64,000 bases of DNA from contig JAQGDQ010000289.1 of assembly GCA_030141605.1 (NCBI GenBank), positions 65,001 to 129,000 on the forward strand. The letters run 5' to 3'. Each line of letters starts with the position of its first letter. The first letter of the stretch is position 1. The notes under the pieces were generated by a model. It saw only the letters and a list, made by a program, of their open reading frames with translations. It had not been told where the DNA came from and searched no databases. The translations under genes were made by a program, and so were the position numbers. This document shows positions 54,301 to 63,130 of the stretch, piece by piece. The stretch comes from Tubiluchus corallicola. Taxonomy: Eukaryota; Priapulida; Priapulimorpha; Priapulimorphida; Tubiluchidae.

Positions 54301-57300
54301 TTTAACTACTGTAACCTGTAATTAAAGTCCTAATCGAGAAGTTTAGATTGGCAAAGTCTGGCAGGCGCCTGACACGTGAAAAGGTTATCAGCAAAACACA
54401 TTTTGCCAGATTAGAAAAATTCATTAGTCGTAAGTACAGTGACAAAGTTTCTGGACATACAGTTTCAATGTGGATCAGCATAATAATGTGCCAGTGGACC
54501 ACCAAATTGCGGTCGATCTTGTGGGTCTGCATTCTCACACACCTGTAATCCGTTTTTGCTAAAAGTTTTTGTTTTTTGCATTATTTCTATCTTTGAGCGA
54601 AATGTTATGCAAAATCTATATTTGTTAACTTCTACGGTCATTAACTTCTCTCGCTCTAGCATTTTCTCCTCCCTCCCTTTATCTACCCTTTTTTCGTTCA
54701 CTTCCACTAGCACTTTCCTCTTCCTTCTCCTCAATCTTTTTCCTTCAAGTCCTGTTTTCCTGTTTCCTCCCTCCCCCCCTCTCTCTCTCTTGTCTCTCGT
54801 TTGTCTCTCTTCGAAGGTCTCGTCTCTTCGAAGAGCTATCAAACTTCACTAGTTGATTTCCATGATGGTTAAAAGCCTGAAGCCAGGACACTTAATGCAA
54901 GAGACAAAATCCACAGTCCACGTACACACTATGGCACATGAAATTGTCCCAATGTGAAATATGAAGCCAAGTTTTAGCGGAAACTGCGCTTATCTTCGTT
55001 GAGTGGTAAACAGTGGAATAAAATTATGTAACTTCCCGCAATTTGTAACTAATCTTACCCAAGCTACAAAGCTTACTTCTGTGCTATTCTATCCTTCAGC
55101 ACTAACACGGAAAACCAATACATATGTGACGACTGATCACTATAACAACTTACAGGACCAAATAAATGTGCTTCTTTGAAATAGCTTTGAGTTTCTGAAT
55201 GCCTGCTAAATCGACGGCACAAAACCTCTAGTTTTTTTCACGTAGTAATCCTTGCACAGGCAATTGTTGTAAATTTGAGACGATGCATAAGGTAGCTCGA
55301 ACGGTCACAAATCATAAAAAGAGCGTCTAAAACAATGATTAGGTGATTCATACCAAATCGTAACAGTCTGTCAGACTGACATCGCAATAAATAATAGTCT
55401 TTTATAGACCGTCCACATGGTCAATTCAATTTTAATTTATTTATCTCTTTATAATACTGCAATAAAACATTATTAATAACAGAATCACTAATAAGTTTTG
55501 AAGAATGGTTAAAATGAATAGATAGATCTAGAACTAAAGAAAGGATAGCTAATAGACCATAAAGTCACCTAGTCTGCTATCCTTTACTGAATACAGATAA
55601 AATAATTGCTAGACACTGGTGGGCATTAATGTTGTCAGTTTAGTTTAGGAAACATGATTAATTTTTAAAATTATGACATTTGCTATATAATTAAATAATC
55701 CAGAGTAAAGAAAATACATCTATTATAAATTAGTGGGCAACAGAATAGGGTCAATCTTGCATAAACTAAAAACAGCATTTTGATTTTGAGTGAAAGACAG
55801 GTCAAATTTGTTATGTAATAATAACAATTTGGCTTAATAATACAGTTAATCAACAATATGAATTAAATACATTTTGATTTGGGTTCAACTTCATCATTCC
55901 TAGGCTTATTGAGTAACAATAAATCTACTGACTTGGACAATAATACTACATAAAATAATTTTTAATATGCTGATAAGACAAACATTTAGCTATATAACTT
56001 TTTTTAATAATTTTATAAAGGACAGGTAATACTTGTGCAATCTGTTAACAACACCTGAAGCTTTACTCATAAAATAGTATGGCGGTATGACTTTAATAAT
56101 TTAATAATTGCTCTGTAAAGAAGAGAAAAAAGACAGAGTATTTCCTGATATTTATGATAATATCTGTAATGGCCAGTGGATTAACTAATTTATAGTGTCA
56201 TAAGCAACAGCATTCAATGTATGAAGTTTCAGCTCGTTATTCAATAATTGAAAAAAAAATTAATTACAGATTCATGCCATGCTGTAGTATTTTCAGTTTT
56301 ACGAATATTAATGTAGTTAAGATTATGAAGTTAGGTAAAGAAAATAGAATATACTTGAGTAAAAGCTTAACATTAATCAGAGTAAGTTAATAGCAATTGC
56401 TTTCCAAGTTTAGAGATCAAGATATAGATACTGTTAGAATCTTTAATATTACTGTTCAAACAATTCCAGAACTTAACAGCTCTATATTTGATAGTACTTA
56501 ATCCATGAGTGGCACAGAATCTGGGTGTAATATATAGACCACAAGTGGCAGATCTAATTTCATAGTTATGGATTTCAGATATGGGAGTAAAATAGTTAAA
56601 GAATAGTTTAGGATACATGAATATGGCTAGCTGTAATTGGTAAATTTCATTAAGTTTTAACAGTTTAAGTTTTGCATAAGAGGGTGTAGCATGAGCACGA
56701 TATGGGCTAAATGTAAGATAAGGCAATGAAAGATTTTCACACTATCTTATTCTGGACTGTAGTGAGTGGTTTTAGGACAGCTGTTTTTGCAGTACCAAAG
56801 CACAGGATACAATGTACACAAGCACAGGATATGTAAGTGAGCAGTAAAGCATTCGTAAGAAGAAGGTGTCTAAGAAATATTGCACTTAAGCAAAAAGATC
56901 AATGAGCCTGATTAAGTTTATAAGTAACTGATTTAATTTGAGTTTTCCATGACTTGTCATTCTCGAGTTTGTCAGTGTTAAAGGGCTGTGTGGACGCCGA
57001 GAATGACAGTGAAATTCGTATGTCATTTAAATTTGATAATATCAAACTGGTCTACATTTTCGTCAGTGTTGGTCGTCACTTTAGGAATGAACAGCCAATA
57101 ACAATTTTACCTTTTTGATCTCACAGAATGCTAATGTTTGTCATTTAAGCAGTTATGTAAAATTTGTAATGTATAAGTTAATGTGTATTTAATGTGTGTT
57201 AGGTCGCGTTTCCACTGCATCCGCACAGACGCATACAGACACGGATTTATTCAGTATGACTCACACGGAAAAGTAATAGTGCGCCCTTGCAAATTATTGT

Positions 57301-60300
57301 TTCACGCCCTTGTTGTATCCACTTTGTCTGCACGGAAAGCCATGTACTCGCACGGAACCGCACTTCAATTGCTCAACCATTTTTTCTGCAGCCGGACAAA
57401 TTCATTTTCATCATGGAGAACGAACAAATCGCACTGGCTGTAGAGGTTAGACCTGGTTTGTACAACAAAAGCAATCCCAAATGCAGCCACAGAGATTTTA
57501 CAAGGTAGAATATATCTAATTTTCGTTATAACGTTAACGTTTCCGTAAATTTAAGTCTGATTTTGTGATGATTCTACCCAAACATGTTCAACAACCACCG
57601 AATTTAAGGTACTACAGACAGAAATTAAGAATATGAGATATGAATACAGCTGACAAGAATTCCCATAACTAACTTGTTACTTCTATTAGTTCCTATTCTT
57701 ATTTGGTTAATGTGCTGCAAACAGTTACACTAACTGCAAAAACAAAAAATCATGCAGATGCAGCAGCAGCTTCAGAAACAGTGTTTTCATAAAATGATAC
57801 ACATAGTGTTCTCCTTGTAATGAAAATTCCCGACTGGTACACCAAAATGCTACACAGATATAATACGTCGTCATTGCACAGAAGATTCAAAATTGTTTAG
57901 TACAGAACAATCTGTCAGCACCAAGTTGGTAATTAACATCATCATTGAAGTGCACAAAACCAACACTAATTGTTGCATTTCAGTTTTTTGTATGCCACAT
58001 AAAGTTACCCCATTTTAGAAGGTATAAGAACGATCATGTCGCTTGCATAACTTGAAAACCAGCACAAATGACACAGAACTGTTTGCATGTTACAGTTGCC
58101 AATGCAGCTACTATTCATTAACACGAAGGCAAGTAGGAAAACAAAAATCATCACCAGCGTAATACAATTACACATACGTATATTTACATTCGCCCATGGG
58201 AGCCATAGATCAATATAATTACTGCAAATATAAAACATGTGCCAGGCTGGTTCAATTCAGTAATCAAATAATTTTACCAGAAAATGAAGGAAAAGATATC
58301 TTTATGTAACTGTGTTAGCACAGATGCCAGCACTACTACATAGACGAAATAAAATAATTAAGCATGCAGAATAAATGGTGGGCTGATGTGGGACAAATGA
58401 CAAAAATAAAATTAGCAAACCAAGTCAATCCAACACACGCACTGACACCATGTGCAGTCCAACACAAGTGGGATTCAGTGTGGTTGTTACCTACACTGAA
58501 GAAATGCGAGAAAGGGTGACATGAGAATGTACTGATTCAGAATCAGTCTGACCAAAGCCAATGCACAGATGTGAGTACCACACCTCTGGCATTGCCAAAA
58601 ACTGGCTGACTTAGACGTGGTTTGTGACACTTCACCAGCTTCTATCGACAAAAGTATATGTTGACAAGAATTGAATGCAATATTATGCAAAACTAAGTGT
58701 AACTCATTGGTATAACTAGGACATGTCAAAATCGCGAACTTGTACCAATGTCTATATGCTAACCATTCATGAAGGTAATACAGTCACTAGAACTCACAGT
58801 AATGCAGCAGGGAGTAAACGTTTGGTTTGGAAGGTAGTATTAAGAAAGTTCTTATTCACAAGTTCTTAAAACAGTCCTTAGCAGAATCTAAGGAAACACA
58901 TGAACCTAATTCAACCTATCAACAGCTAGTTGAACAGGGCAGCCCTTGTTCACAAATAATGTTTTTACTAACCTAGCCCCCATGTCAGATGATCTTCATC
59001 ATCGAGTAACAGTGATGGATCCTTTTCTAACACCCACTCGCTGTTTTGACTATGCCTTAACTTTTTTAGAGCGGTGAGCCAGCGGGCATGATCTTCTGGC
59101 TGAACAGCAACACGTTCAGCTACTGAACTCGAGTCCAATTCGTGTAGTTCAGCCAATGACGACACTCCAAGTGATCTGAGTCTGCAAGAACAAACGACAT
59201 CCAGGTTATTCAATTCTAGAACCAATTATTAGTTGGCTAACTAACAAATTTATAAGTAAAAACGTCCAGTTAAGCTAGCTGAAAAGAACAGTTCAGCCCA
59301 CTTCAACCTGGATTACAATAGTTTTGACTAGTTTTACTTGTACTCAACATCAATGTTGTGGCCGCAGTGAAGCCTGGCTGGATCTTTCGTTCTCAAGGTT
59401 ACGTCGCTAAGATAAGCCACTATACCAACACAACCTGTCCCAGCCACATTTGGAAGTACATACATCGCCCGTCATGAGGTGAACAGGCAGACTCAGTATG
59501 GCGAGTACAATCATCTAGATTGAGCTCGACCATTGATCAGCCTTGGGTTTACTTAACTTCGGTCACAAAGTACATACACATGACCACTCGGCTATTCAGT
59601 GCAGGTAGTTTTTGCATGGGCTAGATGTCTGCACCTAGCCACCTAAATATTAGGTGGTTTTATAATGTCCACAAAATGAATGCAATTTTCTTTCTAATAA
59701 TTAGTAAAAATTAAACTTTCTCCAAGGATCAATTTAGAAAGCCTTTACAAACAGTTGGCTGTAATATAGCACAGCTAATATAAATGCTAAACAACGCAAC
59801 ACTGAAGCAATTACAACAAAACGACTTAAGTGAAATAATCCCAAAAGAAATGCTGCATCAGCATTATTTGACAATCAATTTAAACAGCCTTAGCATAGCT
59901 AGGTTGATTAACCTAGTAAAGCTATGTACTTTTAATGTGTAAGTCAAAGCAGATATGCTAACTATACTTGTAGTTGAACTCAAACTCGGTATTCCATGTG
60001 AGTGAGTGTTATCAATTTAATAGCCTCAATCTCAAAAATTCAAGCACACAACTCATCACAACAGTATACCATCCAGGAGGTTAGGCCTACAATTTCAACA
60101 TACTATAACCTATCTTCACTTCATCATTCTTGAAATTACTCATTGAGCAAACCAACATTTGTGCAAAATTTTTTAGATATATGCAAAAATCGATAGTTAT
60201 TCTTTTCAGCTATTCCACAACTGCTCCTATAATGAATCCAAGTTCCTTGTTCTTCTAACAAAAGCACACCTCTATTTTTATGCCTGGTAAACTCATCATT

Positions 60301-62075
60301 CACTATATAAGAACAAGTATAGCTAGACAGCTAGAAATTTTTGTTTTCAGGTTTTCCTAGTCTTTGCTAGACAACATTTTGGTTCAAAAATTAATGTACC
60401 AAACTGAATATAGACTGCATTCTTGTTATAAAATAAACGACAAAATATGGGAGAGTTAGTGTTTACTAAATGAGATTGAATTCTTGTTATAAAATAAACG
60501 ACAAAATATGGGAAAGTTGGAATTTATTAAATGAGATTGAAAAACAATCTCAGACAGTTAAGAAATTCTGGCTTAATATACCTTTGGTGTCCAGCAAGCA
60601 AGTTGTTCTCCTTCAACCACTGCCTTAGCAGCAAGTCGTTTTGCAAGTTGCCTATGGCTGCTAACAGATGATGTTGCAGATCCTCTGACAATGAAGCCAG
60701 ATCAGAAGCAGTCACCTCCAGAAGATCCCATGTGTCTTTCACTCCTAAAAGCAGTACAGCATTGAAAGAGGTGGTGCGTGCATTAAGTGGGCGTTTAGCA
60801 GAACAAAATCTTAAGACTTGGAATTTAGTTTAATGAGTAAGACACTCCTGTTTTAGAATGAAAACAGAAACTAATCCAAAAAGGAAAAATGAGCAAATAC
60901 TAAGCCGCCTACTTCAATCGCCAATTAGTTTACAGAAGAAGTGATGATGAAACCAAGAAAATAGAATAGAAAAACACCACAACAAGTTCAGCAACGATAG
61001 TATAAGAAGCAGTAGAAAACAAAGAAAAAGCATTATTACTGTTTGTACAGTTTGCTAATGGGGCTAGCTCTATTTTGGATAACTCCACTATCAAAAAGTT
61101 CATACAGTATAGGATTTTTTTGACAACCCAGGATGAACATCCAATTGCTTATAGTGTTATGAGCTTCTGTTTCATTGATATGTATATCACTTGATATGTT
61201 GATGTATATTTATATATGTATAATGTACATATGATATATAATATGGTATATTCATGTGTATGTCACCTGCCCTCCATACATTGTTACAGGTTTCATGTTA
61301 TGTCAATCAGTTAAATACTGTAATGTCTCACAAAGCATCCAGATTGTACAGGTAATATTGTACAATTGTCTGGAATAATCTGTATGCTTCTATAATATTC
61401 TGAAATCGTCTGCAATCATACAAAATAAAGCTGTCTGCAGGGATTACATTACTAGTGTAGATTGACTGGCCAGCACCTGTAAAGTGTCTTTATTGTGTGA
61501 ATTTTGCGCTTTTGGTTTTCACGTGCATACATTTTATAACTGTCGCTGACATACTGTATTTATTCATTATTTGGTGAAAGTGATAATTACTATAATTACT
61601 GCTTGCAATGAGCTCTATTATCTTTAGCCGTTTAACGACCTTAGTGCTCTGCACAGAAATTAATTTCTACTGCTTTGTTGTAAGTTTATATAATAATTTC
61701 AATAATTGCTTTGTTAGTAATTAATTAGAAAACTATTTTGTTTATTGGTTTCATTCTCCAAAAGGGGTCTATTTTATTCTGGCCATGTGGTTTAACACGT
61801 GACAATACTTAAAATCCAAGTAGGCTATTCTGCATTCCAAGCAGTTATGCTTCTTGCTGGTCAAACTTCTATTTCTCAGAGTACATTTACTAGGTAATCT
61901 ACCAGAGTTTTAACATAGTTTTAACATTAATTTATAACCATTTACACATCAGTTGAATAAAACTGAAAGCAAAAAAAGTTTTGCTTTTCACTGCGAATTG
62001 ATATAAAGCCTCTAATACCCACTTACTACTAGATGTGTAGGTCTGTGCCATTTCTTTGACAAAATTACCAAGCAT
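32090..62075 (-). CDS. AREL1: AREL1-type HECT E3 ubiquitin ligase (21-exon model, 909 aa)
   Basis: Apoptosis-resistant E3 ligase family: a C-terminal HECT domain takes ubiquitin from E2 on a cysteine and passes it to substrates; the human protein targets IAP antagonists. Coding exons, 5' to 3': 62075-62027, 60744-60582, 59181-58973, 52203-52087, 51597-51509, 51064-50984, 50749-50593, 49434-49265, 48072-47904, 46212-46079, 45620-45543, 44236-44092, 42926-42805, 42185-42110, 36674-36565, 36164-35985, 35390-35265, 34262-34074, 33008-32922, 32604-32429, 32192-32090. All junctions are GT-AG and phase-compatible; the total is 2,730 nt. Residues 1-140 are SAM-like; 141-160 form a transmembrane helix; 180-400 a filamin-like region (FDWKDPETVG, RRAGTYKI, EPRDEYGNQ); about 586-909 the HECT domain. 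The active-site Cys is residue 876, in HTCFNQLCLP. The linker near residue 430 is shorter than in vertebrates. Exon 1 is uncertain; exons 4-21 are secure. Confidence 0.9.
33075..33926 (-). mobile_element. pogo/Tigger-like DNA transposon remnant (852 bp)
   Basis: The left end CAGTAGGCGCTGCTTAATAG at 33075 matches the reverse complement of the right end at 33926, CAGTAGGTGTCGCGTAATAG, and both continue CTCAC after one base. TA follows the right end, while CA precedes the left, consistent with a decayed TA target duplication. A plus-strand reading at 33627 gives MKCKDLTVKEKLKILEQLK before a stop, like the helix-turn-helix start of pogo/Tigger transposases; it then decays. It sits in the AREL1 intron between exons 33008-32922 and 34262-34074. 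The strand given is that of the host gene; the transposase remnant reads on plus. Confidence 0.72.
37210..38036. mobile_element. Possible non-autonomous hAT-like element in AREL1 intron
   Basis: The left end CATGGGCACCGGCAGA and the reversed right end CATGGGTGCTGTCAGA match at 12 of 16 positions. Both have TGACGCA some 20-25 bp further in. The flanks AGTGTGCA (37202-37209) and ACTGTACA (38037-38044) agree at 6 of 8 positions and may be a worn 8-bp duplication. No transposase is visible. It lies upstream of HSDL1 in the same AREL1 intron. Confidence 0.4.
38829..39833 (+). CDS. HSDL1: HSDL1-type short-chain dehydrogenase, intronless (334 aa)
   Basis: Classical SDR-fold protein, closest by eye to hydroxysteroid dehydrogenase-like 1 and related to HSD17B12. 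A hydrophobic N-terminal segment (about residues 23-48) is probably a membrane anchor. The cofactor motif TGCTSGIG is at 71-78, NNVG at 147-150, and the catalytic Ser202, Tyr215 and Lys219 are all present (YSATK). The C-terminal blocks RTTGYWAHTIQ and PEWLF are HSDL1-like. Vertebrate HSDL1 has Phe instead of this Tyr and is called inactive, so this copy may still reduce a substrate (inference). The whole CDS is one exon, on the strand opposite AREL1 and inside its intron 42109-36675. An AATAAA lies at 39994. The upstream ACAG near 38795 could end a 5'UTR intron. Decayed copies lie 1-1.7 kb downstream. Confidence 0.9.
   Translation: MHLCGHFKWVLENWNSNFVSCQGALVFIGTLYAAYLALRVLYALYSFIKIHIYSRLSPVNLHCYGEWAVVTGCTSGIGKQFTEELASQGFNLVLLSRPGKVESLAEHVAEKHKVKVIPIPVNFSEGRPVYHKIREQIIGLQIGLLVNNVGVMYDYPMYYNEVTEEKIWDLINVNVAAATMMSHMIIPNMMLRRKGAIVNVASAAAFHPAPLMGVYSATKAYVDFLSRSLREEYRNKEIVVQTLVPFYIATNMTSYAESIAKPSLFVPSAELYVQHALKTLGYASRTTGYWAHTIQGWSCMLLPEWLFMRVVLNFNSELRRQAEKKVQESSAAGN
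39994..39999 (+). promoter_or_regulatory. Polyadenylation signal of HSDL1
   Basis: First AATAAA after the HSDL1 stop codon, 161 nt downstream; a further AATAAA lies near 40342. Confidence 0.5.
40831..40895 (+). pseudogene. Second, shorter HSDL1 C-terminal fragment
   Basis: The stretch beginning CAGTACAGTTGTGTTCAG resembles 41425-41475 of the larger pseudogene more than it resembles the intact gene. It covers the segment equivalent to QGWSCMLLPEWLFMRVV. Flanking AT-rich sequence (AAATGAAAATTAATT) also occurs on both sides, at about 40745 and 40938. It therefore looks like a further duplication of the pseudogene rather than an independent copy. Confidence 0.55.
41065..41590 (+). pseudogene. 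Decayed HSDL1 copy with internal deletion
   Basis: Aligns by eye with the HSDL1 gene at 38829. Block 41105-41160 matches the DYPMYYNEVTEEKIWDL region, and 41185-41520 matches VYSATKAY through the C-terminus (identical stretch GTTTATTCAGCCACTAAAGC). The similarity runs on into 3'UTR-like sequence to about 41590 (GACATCAT). The part between the two blocks, about 160 nt in the intact gene, is missing. Frameshifts and stops interrupt it, for example TAA within 41352-41360. It cannot encode a dehydrogenase. Because it includes UTR sequence, it could be a local duplicate or a retrocopy. Confidence 0.8.
45281..45316. repeat. (TA)n microsatellite beside the palindrome
   Basis: About 18 TA units directly left of the 117-bp palindrome in an AREL1 intron. 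Confidence 0.95.
45322..45438. repeat. Near-perfect 117-bp palindrome (foldback/MITE-like)
   Basis: The left arm starts GTACATTTACTTTTTATGTA and runs through CTGAAATAAACGTAAA to an AAT repeat. The right arm is its reverse complement with very few mismatches, and a loop of about 10 bases separates them. TA repeats lie on the left flank and TATATA on the right. It sits about 100 bp from AREL1 exon 45620-45543. Confidence 0.85.
46803..47278 (+). mobile_element. Non-autonomous hAT element (476 bp) with 8-bp target duplication
   Basis: The exact 8-bp direct repeat CCTAAACC flanks the element at 46795-46802 and 47279-47286, the duplication length made by hAT transposases. The ends are CAGCGGCGGAT and, reversed, CTGTAGCGGAT, matching at 8 of 11 positions including the GCGGAT core. 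Inside are a 20-codon reading frame at 46957-47019 (MDFSEIINDFAPRKIRKLKF), possibly a transposase stub, and a 15-bp minisatellite at 47022-47112. No complete transposase is present. It lies in an AREL1 intron. Confidence 0.78.
47022..47112. repeat. 15-bp minisatellite inside the hAT element
   Basis: About six copies of a 15-bp unit, TTGTGTAAACTTAAA, alternate with TTGTGTAAACTTGAA, so the higher-order period is 30 bp. The repeat creates a false minus-strand reading frame (LHNSSLHN-like) that is not a gene. Confidence 0.9.
54640..54830. repeat. Polypyrimidine tract
   Basis: About 190 bases almost entirely of C and T on plus (CTCCTCCCTCCC, CTCTCTCTCT). Reading frames on both strands (Ser/Leu/Phe or Arg/Glu/Lys-rich) are compositional artefacts. 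Confidence 0.8.
56373..56830 (-). mobile_element. LINE RT C-terminal fragment in AREL1 intron
   Basis: The frame at 56726-56373 encodes YRAHATPSYAKLKLLKLNEI, QLAIFMYPKLF, IHNYEIRSA and KFWNCLNSNI. This is the same post-RT arrangement as other non-LTR elements. Upstream to about 56830 another frame gives LKPLTTVQNKIV, with an intervening stop. The AT-rich stretch down to about 55420 may be its 3'UTR. It lies in the 6.8-kb intron 58972-52204 of AREL1 and on the same strand. Confidence 0.75.
57202..57508 (+). mobile_element. PIF/Harbinger-like fragment with MADF-type coding start
   Basis: A small frame at 57413-57508 encodes MENEQIALAVEVRPGLYNKS and ends at ...SHRDFTR, with a GT donor-like site after it. 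The pattern (ALAVE.RPGLYNKSN) fits the first helices of a MADF DNA-binding domain. MADF proteins accompany Harbinger-type transposases. Just upstream, TTA (57199-57201) is followed by GGTCGCGTTTCCACTGCA, resembling Harbinger-type ends with a 3-bp TTA duplication. No matching right end was found, so the element is truncated or this is an isolated exon of a domesticated gene. Confidence 0.4.
58973..62075 (-). other. SAM-like N-terminal exons of AREL1
   Basis: Exons 60744-60582 and 59181-58973 encode two SAM-like stretches. The first (VKDTWDLLEVTASDL... to about residue 52) looks like the second half of a SAM domain. The next (LLRQWLKENNLL... to ARWLTALKKL) resembles a whole one. Both exons join in frame to the transmembrane exon at 52203 (phase 1, giving WGLG then GIVL). 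A possible start exon, 62075-62027, encodes MLGNFVKEMAQTYTSS, has an in-frame TAA seven codons upstream and a strong GTAAGT donor, but does not look like the missing SAM half. A micro-exon at 63130-63101 (NVFDLVKNCG) would complete the SAM helix better, though its acceptor is poor. They could instead belong to a separate upstream gene, but the matching phases argue against that. Confidence 0.55.
60421..60541. repeat. 61-bp direct tandem duplication
   Basis: TCTTGTTATAAAATAAACGA begins at 60421 and again at 60482. The two copies differ at only a few bases and each ends AAATGAGATTGAA. The second stops about 40 bp before the donor of AREL1 exon 60744-60582. Confidence 0.9.
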
Positions 62076-62354
62076 ACTCTCACCAACTGCTTGTTAAGAT
62101 TCTGCTTCACAGCAGAATCTTCTTGATTACTTCCAGTTTTTACAGATTAATTTTTTTATTGTGCCTTTTCATTTCTTTATTAACTCAAAAGTGCACAAAG
62201 CTAGGGTCACGAAACTCACAGGACACACTCTTCAGTTAGGGGGATTTCTATTCACATGTGATCGTATCACCCATGTCAAAGGTTACACAGTGAGAGAGGT
62301 TGATTTTTTTAGGCTGGTCTCCTTATACAGTTTATAAGCTGATAGTTAATGGAA

Positions 62355-62448
62355 GGGGAAATAACTCAGTTAGTAAGAGTGCCAGAACTTCTGCATCTAA
62401 CTTTCAGGGTTCGAATCCCAGTTAAAAACTGGTTCGCACATTTTTTTT
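62355..62448 (+). mobile_element. tRNA-like element (SINE head or tRNA pseudogene)
   Basis: An A-box-like stretch (TAACTCAGTTAGTAAGAG) with a D-stem ACTC/GAGT and a consensus B box GGTTCGAATCC are correctly spaced for a pol III internal promoter. A run of eight T follows at 62441-62448. The anticodon arm does not fold properly, and the 3' part makes the hairpin CCAGTT-AAA-AACTGG instead of an acceptor stem, so it is not a working tRNA. A tRNA-derived SINE is the likeliest origin. Confidence 0.5.
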
Positions 62449-62782
62449 ATTATCTGTGTATGGATCTGATATCCTTTTTCAATCCGCACGGTTTTGACAT
62501 TAAGAAAAATGCTTTTGCTGGGTTTTGCTAGTGTCTATAAAATTATATTAATCTGCATTTTCCTTAAAACGAAAGGTCTTCACGAGACAAACCGAGTAGT
62601 TTTCCTATTTTGGTACCTAGTAGTATACCAAATGTAGGGTCTCTATGAGAAGAATTGAATGATGTGCATTGATCTGTGTTTGGTTGATCCTTGACCCAGG
62701 TGTCACAGCGAAAAGTTACAAGTTGTGATTTCATTAAAAAGGTTAATATAAGAAACAACCATACTTATGTAGGCCTTACTAT

Positions 62783-63130
62783 TTGTTAATTATTTTGAAA
62801 AACATATTTTATTTGTAACTACGAAATAAAAGCTGTTACCTAAAGCACATTCTGTCAAACAAGCAGAACCTTACCACAGAGTTTCAGAGCCCCCAGCGAG
62901 GTCAAGGGTCAACTAATCTGGTGGCATGGTAACAGTTAAGTGACTAGTGACAAGTTCCCGCTTTATTTGCACTATTAATGTAAGGCACACCCTGTTATTT
63001 ACATAAACATTGTTAATTATTTTGAATAACACTTTTTATTTGTAAATACAAAACAGCATATGATATAAAAGCATTTGCTGTCACAGAAGCTGAATCTTAC
63101 CACAGTTTTTGACAAGGTCAAAAACGTTCA
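62783..63130. repeat. Diverged direct duplication, offset 227 bp
   Basis: TTGTTAATTATTTTGAA with TTTATTTGTAA begins at 62783 and recurs at 63010. Both copies later contain CTTACCACAG followed by a GAC...AAGGTCAA or GAGGTCAA segment, which on the minus strand is a GTAAG donor-like site. The duplication covers the candidate micro-exon noted for AREL1. Confidence 0.6.

Noticed and set aside
54465-54852. Overlapping 125- and 98-codon frames
   Set aside because: Compositional effect of a polypyrimidine tract; no domain or splice logic.
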